Source: Burkholderia sp. GAS332 (GTDB lineage: Bacteria > Pseudomonadota > Gammaproteobacteria > Burkholderiales > Burkholderiaceae). Taken from it: a stretch of DNA of 64,000 nt. The stretch lies in NCBI GenBank assembly GCA_900142905.1, contig FSRV01000002.1, positions 3,782,001 to 3,846,000 of the forward strand, given 5' to 3'. The position numbers and the translations under genes were made by a program. Positions 1 through 7,795 of this stretch are shown piece after piece. How positions within the stretch are numbered: the stretch's first letter is position 1; every line of letters starts with the position of its first letter. A model generated the notes under the pieces. It was not told where the DNA came from. It was given only the letters and a program-made list of their open reading frames with translations, and did not search any database.

Positions 1-254
1 CGTCGCGAACCTCACGCGCCAGTCCGCAAACCTTGCGCAACACCTTCGCGGCAGACCTGTTTGAGAGCGGGGTTGAGGCAGAACTGGTCGGGCAATGGCT
101 AGGATTTGTACAGGCGGTGTCCGCGAACCGTTTGTATCGGGCGTGGCAAAAGTGGATGGACCAGCAGGATTCGCCGGTCGTCGATGAACCGGATCCATCC
201 GCTCCGCCATTGCCGTCGCCTAGGCAGGACGGGCGTTTGACGAGGAAAGGGTGA
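1..254 (+). CDS. Tyrosine recombinase/integrase-like protein, C-terminal part (cut by window edge)
   Basis: The frame is open from the left edge to a TGA at 252-254, so only the C-terminus is seen. It reads SPQTLRNTFAADLFESGVE, then GQWLGF, then NRLYRAWQKW. This matches the end of the phage-integrase catalytic domain, where the usual motifs are HxLRHTFA, LGH and a final tyrosine. Arginine (TLRN) and tyrosine (RLYR) are kept, but the box II histidine is glutamine and the LGH histidine is phenylalanine. The protein may therefore be catalytically impaired. A proline-rich tail of about 25 residues follows. It lies beside the chromosome-2 replication genes, where a dimer-resolution or remnant role is possible. 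Family assignment is fairly sure; activity is unknown. Confidence 0.6.
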   Translation, partial: SRTSRASPQTLRNTFAADLFESGVEAELVGQWLGFVQAVSANRLYRAWQKWMDQQDSPVVDEPDPSAPPLPSPRQDGRLTRKG

Positions 255-264
255 TCGGGCGAGC

Positions 265-307
265 CCTGAAAATACTCACCCTTGGCGTCCCGAATTTCCT
301 CACCTTT
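265..307 (-). repeat. Two inverted RepA-type iterons behind kfrA
   Basis: Reading the minus strand, 283-265 gives AAGGGTGAGTATTTTCAGG and 307-289 gives AAAGGTGAGGAAATTCGGG. Both match the origin iterons (AAGGTGAGGTTTTTCGGG) but point the other way. They lie about 1.6 kb from the main array, on the far side of kfrA, in the 88 bp between the recombinase stop and the kfrA stop. They may be extra Rep-binding sites for copy control or handcuffing. Confidence 0.65.
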
Positions 308-342
308 GGCAATTTAGGCGCTATTGCGGCCGCGCCGAACGC

Positions 343-1548
343 TCATGCCGATGCGGCAATCGTACCGTTCGACAAAAACCGGCTAACCGCCTCCAGTCTT
401 GATTCACCAAGGCCTGACGAGTGATCGCATTCCGGACACTGCAGTTCGAAGCGGTGATCCACTTGCGATAGCTCAGGCTCACCTTCCTCACATTTTGGGC
501 AGCGCAGCGGCAGCGTGACATGGCCGTCCGCCGCGGTGCCGATCGCTGTCAGCTCGTCGGCCGTGAGCCTGCCTGCTTCGACCAGCGAACACAGCAGGCT
601 CGCGATCGCGGGGTCGATGCCCTGCTGGCCGCGCAGCGCGGCCACTTCTTTCGTCAAAACATCCACTTCGTCCGATTGCTCGCGTAGTTGCGCGTCGAGC
701 CGGTCGCCACGCGCCTTGGCGGCGGCGATCTGCTGAATAAATTCGAATTCCTTGCGGCTCGCGTCCCGCACCCCTGACTGATAGGTAGCCGCCATGTTGC
801 GTAAGGAATCGAGTTCGACCAGCATAGGCTTCACACGGCGCTCGGCTTCCGCGACGGCATCCTTGATCTGCTGCGCATAGTGTTCGGTGCTTTGACGCAA
901 TTCAACATGCAGGGCATCGATTCGGTCGCGGAGTGCCGCGTTGGTCGCCTGTTCGATATCGAGGCGTTGACGCAGCGTTTCGTTTTCGCCATCGAGTCGG
1001 CGAACCGTCGCCTGCAAGCCTTCCTGGTGCGCGGTCCCATGTGTTGTGGTGCTGGATAGCTCCGTTTCCAATGCGCGAACACGTTCCCACGCGGCTTCCG
1101 CTCTCAGTTCGCTGCGCTTGATGGCTTCTTCCGACACGTCGCAACGAATTTCCGCTTCTCTCGCACGTTGGTCGGCGGCGGTCACTTGAGCTCGAATTTC
1201 CTCGCGTTCGCTGTCGAGCGTAGAGCGGGCATGCACAACGGCTTCTTCAAAGAGTGCGCCCAGCAGTTCTCCGGCGCGATCTTCCAATCCTTTAGGGATA
1301 GCGCCGGCACCGACTTTTACGCGCGACACCGTTCTGATGCGTTCCCAGAAGTGGTCGATGTCCTTCGGGATATCGCTTGCGCTGCCTGTTTGGGTCAGCT
1401 CGCGAACGGCCGCCATGGACGGGCGAATTCCCAAATCGAAAAAAAGTCGCTTGCAAGCATGCAGTGACAGTTCCTGCCGCCGTGCCCCGCTAGCCCTCAA
1501 CGATTCAAGCTCCTCACGGATGGCTTGTCGTTCCTGATCCAGATTCAT
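343..1548 (-). CDS. kfrA: KfrA-like DNA-binding coiled-coil protein
   Basis: This is a 401-residue protein. Residues about 10-110 resemble the KfrA N-terminal DNA-binding domain of plasmid proteins. Residues about 110-310 are rich in Glu, Arg, Ala and Gln with a heptad-like pattern, typical of the long KfrA coiled coil. The C-terminal 60 residues add a zinc-ribbon-like pair, CPKC and CPEC, about 25 residues apart, which plasmid KfrA usually lacks. KfrA proteins bind their own promoter and help stable maintenance. Here the gene points away from the origin and repA, so its promoter lies in the AT-rich edge of the origin. The family call is good; the zinc-binding role is inference. Confidence 0.75.
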   Translation of the reverse strand: MNLDQERQAIREELESLRASGARRQELSLHACKRLFFDLGIRPSMAAVRELTQTGSASDIPKDIDHFWERIRTVSRVKVGAGAIPKGLEDRAGELLGALFEEAVVHARSTLDSEREEIRAQVTAADQRAREAEIRCDVSEEAIKRSELRAEAAWERVRALETELSSTTTHGTAHQEGLQATVRRLDGENETLRQRLDIEQATNAALRDRIDALHVELRQSTEHYAQQIKDAVAEAERRVKPMLVELDSLRNMAATYQSGVRDASRKEFEFIQQIAAAKARGDRLDAQLREQSDEVDVLTKEVAALRGQQGIDPAIASLLCSLVEAGRLTADELTAIGTAADGHVTLPLRCPKCEEGEPELSQVDHRFELQCPECDHSSGLGESRLEAVSRFLSNGTIAASA

Positions 1549-1558
1549 GTATACCTCG

Positions 1559-1760
1559 ATGTCGCTCGAATTGGATTAATCATAACAATTTACGTACTGT
1601 TTGCTACGTATTTGTTGGATGAGGGCATTGCTTCGCAAGTTGGCGTGTTTTAGAGGTACAGGTAGGTCGTTAGATCAGAGCCAGCCTGGTTTTTCCGTGA
1701 AACAAAACGAAGATTAGCCAATAAGCTTTTGTAAATAAAGAGCTTTCAAGGGTTTCTTTC
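1559..1760. promoter_or_regulatory. AT-rich segment at the origin edge, candidate unwinding element and kfrA promoter region
   Basis: The segment is markedly richer in A and T than the rest of the window, with runs such as TTTGTAAATAAAGAGC near 1730. It sits directly upstream of kfrA and at the distal edge of the iteron field. DNA unwinding elements of iteron replicons normally sit beside the array. The kfrA promoter must also lie here, so the two roles cannot be separated by sequence alone. Confidence 0.45.
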
Positions 1761-1930
1761 TGATCGCTCACTGTTTCACGAACGCTTGCTGGGAGCTGAG
1801 GTGGTGGAAAGGTGCTGTCCGAAGGACACGCGGGGAAATGCTAGAGAGTAATAAAAGTAAACACCTTTGAACCCATGTTAAAAACGTTAACGCCATGGCA
1901 AACCCTTACCAGGACGGGGTTCCAGCCCGG

Positions 1931-3468
1931 CAAGGTGAAGCTTTACGGGAGGGGTGGTGAGGTCTTGCGGGAAGGTTGAGTGATGAGGTTCGGGGGCCTT
2001 GGTGAGGGGGTCCGGGACAGAACGTGAGCGGGTTCAGGAGCCCCTCCAAAAGTGCGGTTTGGCTAAAGGTGAGATTTTGCAGGACCTGAGCGTCCGGGAT
2101 CGCCCGGCAGCGCTCAAAAGTCGGTTCTGACCGCGGCCGGCCTTAAGGTGAGCGCTTTCGGGACTGCTGCGGACCCCAACTTTTGGCCTTATTTTGGCCT
2201 CGTAAACCCCATTGGTGAGTCAAGACAGGAGAAAACGCGAACCGAAGGTGAGACTTTCCGGGGCCCGGACGTCATTTTTGCCTCATTTCTGGGCATTCGG
2301 GCGCTTAAGGTGAGGGTTTGCGGGAGCTGACTGGGATTTCGATCGAAATTCTGTCTGTTGCATCAGCGGGGTCCTAGTCACCCTTGCGCAAAGGTGAGCG
2401 AATTCGGGAGACGTGGGTCGAGGCGATCGCCGGCTCATCAAATTGCCTGTTTTGGGCCTGAGGTGAGGTTTTTCGGGAGCGTTTTTGGGTGCTTGTGATC
2501 GCTAAGGTGAGGAAATACAGGACCAAAATTGCCTCGATGGGTCGGAAAAGCCCTACTGACGCTGTCAGAGCAGTTCCGATTTTGCGGCTGCTGAATTGCT
2601 AAGGTGAGGTTTTTCGGGGCCCTTTAGATTGCGACCGAAAACGTCAGATTTCGCTGAAATGCTCCTAAAGGTGAGGATATACGGGAGTACGTGGCCATAG
2701 CTCGGCTCGCGGCGATTCTATAAGTCAATGAAATCATTGAATAAATTTTGTGCGGCGCGCAAAGGTGAGGTTTTTCGGGGGCACTTTTCGATGGCCTGCG
2801 CAAGCCTCCTCCGGGGGCATAGGTGAGGCTTTTCGGGAGTATTTATCGGTGTTTTTTCAGGCCTCCAGGTCTGGAGGCCGCGTCGTTCCGAGCGCTCGCC
2901 AGACGTTAAGGTGAGCTTTTTCGGGGGGAGTTTGTCGCGAGTTGGAGCTCAGGCTCGCGGTATGAGCTGTCTCTGCCAGGTTCGGCCGCTTTTGCTCAAA
3001 TGGATAGGCGGCGATTGCCGTGCATATCTGCGCCGCGAAGGTCACGCGGTCGCAACCGACGGGTGTGCGGTCCGGCGAGTTTCGTGGCGGCGCCCGCCGT
3101 GCAGGCCGTCTGGCGCGCGTTGGCGAGTACTTCTCGCGTCGAACCGGGATCCAGCGGGGCGGCGCCGGGAATGGTCCCGCGCGTGGGGCCGTCCGCTTGC
3201 TGCCGCCCCACGTTTTCCCCGCGCGCCTCCCCTCCCCTATCCGCTGAAATGGGTCGACGCGTGTTCGCGTCATGGATGCGGCTCGAGTACGCCCGGCTCG
3301 CAACATGCGGACCACCAAAATTCACGAGAATTTTTTGAGGTGAGAAGATTCGGGATCGAATGACTTAGGTTCGCAGCAGGTTGGAAATCGGTCAGCATTT
3401 CGGGAGGCCGCGACCTGTAAGGATGCCCTGAACCTGGCGTGAAACGGGTGAGGTGAGGGTTTTCGGGA
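1931..3468 (+). repeat. Iteron array, about 19 direct copies of AAGGTGAGGTTTTTCGGG-type repeats
   Basis: Direct copies of a roughly 20-bp element, core GGTGAG followed after 5-7 bp by CGGGA or CGGGG, start near 1931, 1953, 1998, 2020, 2065, 2144, 2211, 2244, 2306, 2390, 2459, 2503, 2600, 2667, 2761, 2819, 2907, 3336 and 3449. The best copies are at 2459, 2600, 2761 and 2907. Copies at the left end are more degenerate. A weaker half copy (GAGGTGAG) follows at 3476. All point towards repA. These are the expected RepA binding sites. Confidence 0.9.
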
Positions 3469-3497
3469 GTCGCTCGAGGTGAGTTGCGCCTCGTAAA

Positions 3498-3520
3498 CTC
3501 ACTTCACCGGGAACGGTGAG
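3498..3520. promoter_or_regulatory. Candidate repA operator: inverted half-iterons
   Basis: TCACC (3504-3508) and GGTGA (3515-3519) form an inverted repeat of the iteron core GGTGA(G), about 35 bp before the first possible repA start. Rep proteins of several iteron plasmids repress their own gene through inverted iteron halves in the promoter. Use of this site is inference from that pattern. Confidence 0.45.
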
Positions 3521-3587
3521 ACCCATGCTATAGACGCGTATCACCACAGCCGGTATGCTCTCGCCAAATCCCTCCTCGACCAGACGC

Positions 3588-4937
3588 ATGGCCACTAAGC
3601 GCGCGAAGAAGACAGATGTAGTCAGCCCGAGCTCGGCCGAATTACGCAAGGCCGTCGAGGCGATCGCCATCCAGCCGAAGAGCGGCAAGATCACGCTCCT
3701 CACCCGCAAGCTGTTCAACGTTCTCCTTGCCGTCGCTCAGCAAGCCGACGAGTCCGGCGACACGTATCGGGCCTTGCTATCCGACATCGTCGCCAATTCG
3801 GCATTCGATTCGAATGACACCGCGCTCGTCAAAGAGCACCTGCGGCGCATGGTGTCGGTGCAGGTCGAATGGAGTACCGGCACGTCCAGCCAGAAGCCGG
3901 GCCGGAAATGGGGTATTTCCACGCTGATCGCCGATGCGGAAATTCTCGAAGATCCCACTACCCGCCGCGTCTGGGTGGAGTTCTCGTTCGCACCGAAGAT
4001 CAAGAAGAAGCTGCTCGATCCGGTTCAGTATGCGCGGCTAAGCCTGCAGTTCCAGAGCCAGTTGCGCAGTAGCGCGGGTCTCGCACTTTATGAGATTTGC
4101 GTTCGCTACCTGACGAATCCGAGCCATCTTACGATGCGCGAAACATGGGAATGGTGGCGCCCTATTCTCTCCGGCACGCCCGACACCGAAGCGGGTGACG
4201 AGGCGAAGCGCGAGTACAAGTACTTCAAGCGCGATTACCTGCGCCCGGCCATCGCCGAAGTGAATGCGGTCACCAACATCTTTGTCGAATTGATCGAGCA
4301 CCGGGAAGGGCGGCGCGTTGCCGAGATCCAGTTCCGCGTGACCGAGCGCAAGCAGCCCATGCTCGCACTCGACGAACACCCGAATGTGTTCGACAGCACG
4401 CTGGTCGACCGGATGGTGAAGATCGGCATTCCGCTGAAAGAAGCGCAAACACTGTATGCCGATAGCGAAGAAAACCGAATTCGCGCGGCGCTGCAGATGA
4501 CCGAACAACGCATGCGCAGCACGTCGTTGCCCGCTGTGCGCAGCGCACCGGCTCTGTTCAAGGACGCATTGAAGAAAGGCTATGCGCCGCCGGTCGAAGC
4601 GCTGCCATCCGGTAGCGGTGGCAAGGCTGCGGTGGCCGCGCCGGCGGACGACCTGAAAGCGCGTCTGCTTGGCGAGTACTCGGCGGTTCGTCGCAAGGAA
4701 GCGCGCGAGCTTTACGACGAACAAGGTGAGTCCGAGCGGGAGATCGCGCGGAAATCGTTTGAGGACGACGTGTTACCGGATCTCGGCACACACATGCGCG
4801 ACGACTGGCGCCGTCGTGGACTGGACTCGAAGATCGTCGAAACGGCGTTCTTCGATTGGCTGGCTCGCAAAACCTGGGGCGAACCCACCGACGGCGACCT
4901 GCTCGCCTTTACGCTGAGCCAATCGCGCGCGGCGTAA
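3588..4937 (+). CDS. repA: Replication initiator protein, Rep_3 family
   Basis: From the ATG at 3588 the protein has 449 residues; an in-frame ATG at 3555 would add 11. MATKRAKK is preferred as start because the added residues look like translated leader; neither start has a strong ribosome-binding site. The N-terminal half (ITLLTRKLFNVLLAVAQQ, then TALVKEHLRRMV) has the winged-helix pattern of Rep_3 initiators. The C-terminal third is a basic, charged extension that may be specific to chromosome-2 initiators. The gene lies directly downstream of the iterons and converges on parB. Role: binds iterons and starts replication of this replicon. Confidence in family and role is high. Confidence 0.9.
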   Translation: MATKRAKKTDVVSPSSAELRKAVEAIAIQPKSGKITLLTRKLFNVLLAVAQQADESGDTYRALLSDIVANSAFDSNDTALVKEHLRRMVSVQVEWSTGTSSQKPGRKWGISTLIADAEILEDPTTRRVWVEFSFAPKIKKKLLDPVQYARLSLQFQSQLRSSAGLALYEICVRYLTNPSHLTMRETWEWWRPILSGTPDTEAGDEAKREYKYFKRDYLRPAIAEVNAVTNIFVELIEHREGRRVAEIQFRVTERKQPMLALDEHPNVFDSTLVDRMVKIGIPLKEAQTLYADSEENRIRAALQMTEQRMRSTSLPAVRSAPALFKDALKKGYAPPVEALPSGSGGKAAVAAPADDLKARLLGEYSAVRRKEARELYDEQGESEREIARKSFEDDVLPDLGTHMRDDWRRRGLDSKIVETAFFDWLARKTWGEPTDGDLLAFTLSQSRAA

Positions 4938-4977
4938 TCGTCAAGAGCGCGTCAACAGCGCATCAAGCGCGCATCAA

Positions 4978-5020
4978 GAAAAACGGCGGCCACTTTCGTG
5001 CGCCGCCGTTTCTTTTCCTG
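4978..5020. terminator. Bidirectional intrinsic terminator between repA and parB
   Basis: AAACGGCGGC (4981-4990) pairs with GCCGCCGTTT (5002-5011) around an 11-nt loop. Plus-strand reading continues into TTTCTTTTCC, and minus-strand reading gives a T-rich run from the AAGAAAAA at 4977. It sits between the convergent ends of repA and parB and can serve both. Confidence 0.85.
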
Positions 5021-5037
5021 CTGATGCTTTTCCTTCG

Positions 5038-6093
5038 TTACTTCAGCATCTTTTCAATCTGACGAAGAATGTCGTCACGCTTTTCACGTGTGAGACCCTT
5101 CAGGCGCAGTTCGATTCGATCGTCCCCATACGATTTCAGATCGCCGACTGCGACACCGCCGAGCTTGATCTCCAGACGCTGCGCATAGCGCTGCCGGCCC
5201 GCCGGCTTGGTGCTTTCCTGTGCGCTTGCCCTGCCCTTCACGATGTCCGCGACTTGTCGCGTGCTCAGGTCGTCCGAGAGAATCTTGTTGATCAGACGCA
5301 GTGTAGCGTCGGCGCCGCGGGCGGTGTGATAACGGCCCACCTGATAGGCCATGTTCGAGCCGAAGCGGTCAGGCCTTGCGACCATCTCATGCATCACGAC
5401 CTCGGGCAGCTTCGCGATTGACAGGGCGACCGCGACGGTCGACTCGTCGAGTCCGAGATGTTCGGCGAGCTCCTTCTGGCTCTGGAAATGCCGGTCGTCG
5501 AGAAAGCGTTTCCAGACGACGGCGTTGTCGAACACGGTCTGTGAATCGCGCTGGACGTTGAGGTCGTAGCCAAGCTTATAGCTTTGCATGCCAATCGGCA
5601 GATCGATCACGATCGCCTTCACCGATTCCTTGTTCGCTTCTTTGAGCGCCCGCACGCGCCGTCCGCCGTCGCTGACGAAGTAGGTGCCAGGATTGTCGTA
5701 ATCGGGAATGACGTGAATGGCCTGCTGCTGGCCCTGCTTCGCCAGGTTGACAGCAAGTTCGGCGATCGACGACTTCAGGTAGAAGTGGCGCGGATTGAAT
5801 GGGCTCGGCTTGATCGTTTTGAGCGCGAGCTCGATGACCTGACCCGGCCGGTAAGCGTGCTCGATTCGCCACGCACGGTAGGCCGCCGACTCATTGGCGA
5901 TATCGGCTGCATCGACTTCCGCGACGTCCTGCGACATGGCCGGCTGGATCGTGCGGCTCGGCACCTCGGCAGTCGTGGCGCCGTTCTTGACCAAACCGTC
6001 GATCGCATTCAGACGGTCGAGAGCGGTTCGCTTTTCGCTGCTGGTCGTATCAGGACGTGCTTGAAAGCCTTTGGCGAATTGGGAGGGTTTCAT
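5038..6093 (-). CDS. parB: ParB centromere-binding partition protein
   Basis: This is a 351-residue ParB/Spo0J-family protein. Residues about 80-200 hold the ParB nuclease-like (NTPase) domain, including the GGRRVRAL box and a DLNVQRDSQ segment where the family has its ENIQR-type box. A helix-turn-helix follows (QKELAEHLGLDESTVAVAL). The C-terminal 60 residues probably dimerise. ParB loads at parS and works with ParA to segregate the replicon. It lies downstream of parA in the same direction, separated by 28 bp that contain a parS, so ParB binding may also affect the par transcript. The next gene, repA, is convergent. Confidence 0.93.
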   Translation of the reverse strand: MKPSQFAKGFQARPDTTSSEKRTALDRLNAIDGLVKNGATTAEVPSRTIQPAMSQDVAEVDAADIANESAAYRAWRIEHAYRPGQVIELALKTIKPSPFNPRHFYLKSSIAELAVNLAKQGQQQAIHVIPDYDNPGTYFVSDGGRRVRALKEANKESVKAIVIDLPIGMQSYKLGYDLNVQRDSQTVFDNAVVWKRFLDDRHFQSQKELAEHLGLDESTVAVALSIAKLPEVVMHEMVARPDRFGSNMAYQVGRYHTARGADATLRLINKILSDDLSTRQVADIVKGRASAQESTKPAGRQRYAQRLEIKLGGVAVGDLKSYGDDRIELRLKGLTREKRDDILRQIEKMLK

Positions 6094-6105
6094 TCAGGGT
6101 CCTTT

Positions 6106-6121
6106 CTTTATGCGCATAAAT
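6106..6121. other. parS: parS centromere site inside the parA-parB junction
   Basis: CTTTATGCGCATAAAT contains the perfect 14-bp palindrome TTTATGCGCATAAA. The same palindrome, as GTTTATGCGCATAAAC, is the parS type known for Burkholderia chromosome 2. It sits between the parA stop and the parB start. Confidence 0.88.
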
Positions 6122-6784
6122 TCAGGGGAGCAGGGCTGCGATCTCGTTGGCGCACGCCCGTACTTCGATGGCGGCGAGCTTGGCGCCGCGATCGTTCATC
6201 TGAAGCACTGTCTGCCCTAACGCCATGGCCTGCTTATAGGCCTCGCGCGTCGGGATCTGGGTCTTGAGCAGTGGGAAGCCGAGCTCTTCCAACGCGCGCT
6301 TCAGTTCGCGCGTCAGCATCCGTTTCTCTTCGGTCTTATTCAGCAGAAAGACTGCGCGCAGGTCCTCGTTCATGACTTGGGCTTGCTGCACGAGCTTCAC
6401 CAGTCCGACGCTCGACCAATAGTCGGCCGGCGACGACGACGTTGGCATGATCGCGACGCTCGCCGCGAGCAACACAACGCCAGACACTTTCTCTGTGATG
6501 GAGGGTGGGCAGTCGACGACGATGATGTCGTAGTCCGCCACGAACTTCTTGATCTCGCGATGGATCTGGCTACCGGCTTCGGAGAGGTTGACCACCGGAA
6601 AGGGGATGCCGGTGTCGCCGTCTGATGATGCACTGGCCCAGTGAACCAGTGTGTTTTGACCATCTGCGTCTACGACGAGGACGCGCTTGCCTTTCTCATG
6701 GAACGCAGCGCCGAGGTGCATCGCGATTGTGCTCTTCCCGACCCCACCCTTCTGCTGAGTTACCGCGATGATTTCTGCTGCCAA
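6122..6784 (-). CDS. parA: ParA chromosome partitioning ATPase
   Basis: This is a 220-residue ParA/MinD-type ATPase lacking the long N-terminal DNA-binding domain of type Ia ParA. The deviant Walker A motif KGGVGKST is at residues 12-19, with the signature lysine at 12. The Walker A' region is VLVVDADGQ and the Walker B-like segment is IIVVDCPPS. The start is TTG, supported by AGGAGGTG four bases upstream and by the family N-terminus (AAEIIAVTQQKGG). ParA forms the dynamic nucleoid-bound gradient that moves ParB-parS complexes. It precedes parB in an operon. Confidence 0.93.
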   Translation of the reverse strand: MAAEIIAVTQQKGGVGKSTIAMHLGAAFHEKGKRVLVVDADGQNTLVHWASASSDGDTGIPFPVVNLSEAGSQIHREIKKFVADYDIIVVDCPPSITEKVSGVVLLAASVAIMPTSSSPADYWSSVGLVKLVQQAQVMNEDLRAVFLLNKTEEKRMLTRELKRALEELGFPLLKTQIPTREAYKQAMALGQTVLQMNDRGAKLAAIEVRACANEIAALLP

Positions 6785-6885
6785 TCTTCACCTCCTCTTT
6801 TTAGACGCAGATGGATTTTACCTGGATGAATTCGCATTTCAATCGTTTTTGTGTAAACGAGATAAGAAATAACTGTTTGGGATAG

Positions 6886-6901
6886 GTTTATGCGCATAAA
6901 G
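6886..6901. other. parS: parS centromere site upstream of parA
   Basis: GTTTATGCGCATAAAG, a perfect TTTATGCGCATAAA palindrome, lies about 100 bp upstream of the parA start. It may also act as an operator of the par operon. Confidence 0.9.
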
Positions 6902-7188
6902 GATGTGGCGTGGCTGAGCTAAAGCGCAACGGATGTGGAGCGCGATCGGCGGCGCCCCGTTTGGTGGCGTCGGGGAGAGACGAGGCGTTATGGGATATCG
7001 AAGGGGTGAAGCGGCTACACGAGTCAGTGCGATGTGGGGCTATGCCCTAAGGTATCGCTGGGCGCGTCAGTCATTTCGGATGCGAAGCTACCCCGCTTGA
7101 TCGCGTCGCTTTTGCCATGGCCCGGCTGCCGATGGCAAGGGACGTGTGCCGGTCACGATCGGGACCGCGAGTCATTCTGAGTCGATGC

Positions 7189-7204
7189 CTTTATGCGCAT
7201 AAAC
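7189..7204. other. parS: parS centromere site, left of the CGGCA array
   Basis: CTTTATGCGCATAAAC carries the same 14-bp palindrome as the other three sites. It lies 74 bp left of the pentanucleotide array. Confidence 0.9.
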
Positions 7205-7278
7205 TCGTCGGGCTCTACTCACCGATTGAGCCGTCGCGGTGTTGAGGTTTGACCCAGCGGGCGGGTGCATGATCCTGT

Positions 7279-7503
7279 CGGCACGGCACGGCACGGCACG
7301 GCACGGCACGGCACGGCACGGCACGGCACGGCACGGCACGGCACGGCACGGCACGGCACGGCACGGCACGGCACGGCACGGCACGGCACGGCACGGCACG
7401 GCACGGCACGGCACGGCACGGCACGGCACGGCACGGCACGGCACGGCACGGCACGGCACGGCACGGCACGGCACGGCACGGCACGGCACGGCACGGCACG
7501 GCA
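7279..7503. repeat. Tandem pentanucleotide array, 45 copies of CGGCA
   Basis: Positions 7279-7503 are 225 bp of uninterrupted, apparently perfect 5-bp repeats, read CGGCA on plus and TGCCG on minus. The period is not a multiple of three, so every strand is open as a repeating pentapeptide (Ala-Val-Pro-Cys-Arg on minus). No ribosome-binding site or family supports translation. Such runs change length by slippage, and copy number may vary between isolates or be misassembled. Confidence 0.97.
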
Positions 7504-7620
7504 TCGGGGCTGGGCGCGTCTTCATACACACAGACGCAGGGCCACTTACTATGAGTCGAAACGCTCCGTCGCACGCTGCGTGCCGTCCTGAAGCACGTGA
7601 CAACAACCTTCCGGCCGGCA

Positions 7621-7636
7621 CTTTATGCGCATAAAC
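7621..7636. other. parS: parS centromere site, right of the CGGCA array
   Basis: CTTTATGCGCATAAAC is the fourth copy of the palindrome, 117 bp right of the pentanucleotide array and 160 bp before arsC. It is the site furthest from parB. Confidence 0.9.
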
Positions 7637-7795
7637 CAAACGCCCGCATCATCGACCGACAAAGCCACGCTCTCCAACCACGCGAAACCCAATCGCCCCG
7701 CTCCGCCCTACGCCCCCACCTGATTCCCAGCACCCGCTAAAATCCCCAGCAAAAATCACCCTCAACCCAATCCAAGCCACCCTATCCAGACAACC

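Larger units (their letters stand above)
1549..3554. other. Chromosome-2 type replication origin region (ori2)
   Basis: About 2 kb without a credible gene lies between divergent kfrA and repA. It contains an AT-rich stretch at about 1559-1760 (candidate unwinding element, with TTAATCATAACAATTTACG near 1574), an iteron field at 1931-3468, a perfect inverted repeat AAAATTC-ACGA-GAATTTT at 3317-3334, and a candidate repA operator at 3498-3520. No exact DnaA box TTATCCACA was noticed here. Frames between 2850 and 3360 are open on both strands only because the DNA is GC-rich. The organisation (initiator gene beside iterons and an AT-rich element) is that of iteron plasmids and of Burkholderia secondary chromosomes. 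Confidence 0.85.
6785..7795. other. parA upstream region with parS sites and a pentanucleotide array, no gene
   Basis: The 1 kb between divergent parA and arsC holds three parS sites and the CGGCA array listed separately. The parA promoter must lie in the AT-rich 6785-6900 segment. Long frames in the array encode only repeated pentapeptides and are not genes. Confidence 0.7.

Noticed and set aside
2857..3363. Open frames of 75-153 codons on both strands inside ori2
   Set aside because: They overlap each other on opposite strands in GC-rich DNA, carry iterons at the ends, and have Arg/Pro-rich composition without known domains.
1931..3468. Possible CRISPR array because of regular repeats
   Set aside because: Repeats are degenerate and directly upstream of a Rep gene, spacing varies from 22 to over 400 bp, and no cas gene is present; iterons explain them.
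7172..7639. Long open frames through the CGGCA array on both strands (up to 155 codons)
   Set aside because: A 5-bp repeat lacking stops is open in all frames; the products are pure pentapeptide repeats with no ribosome-binding site or family support.
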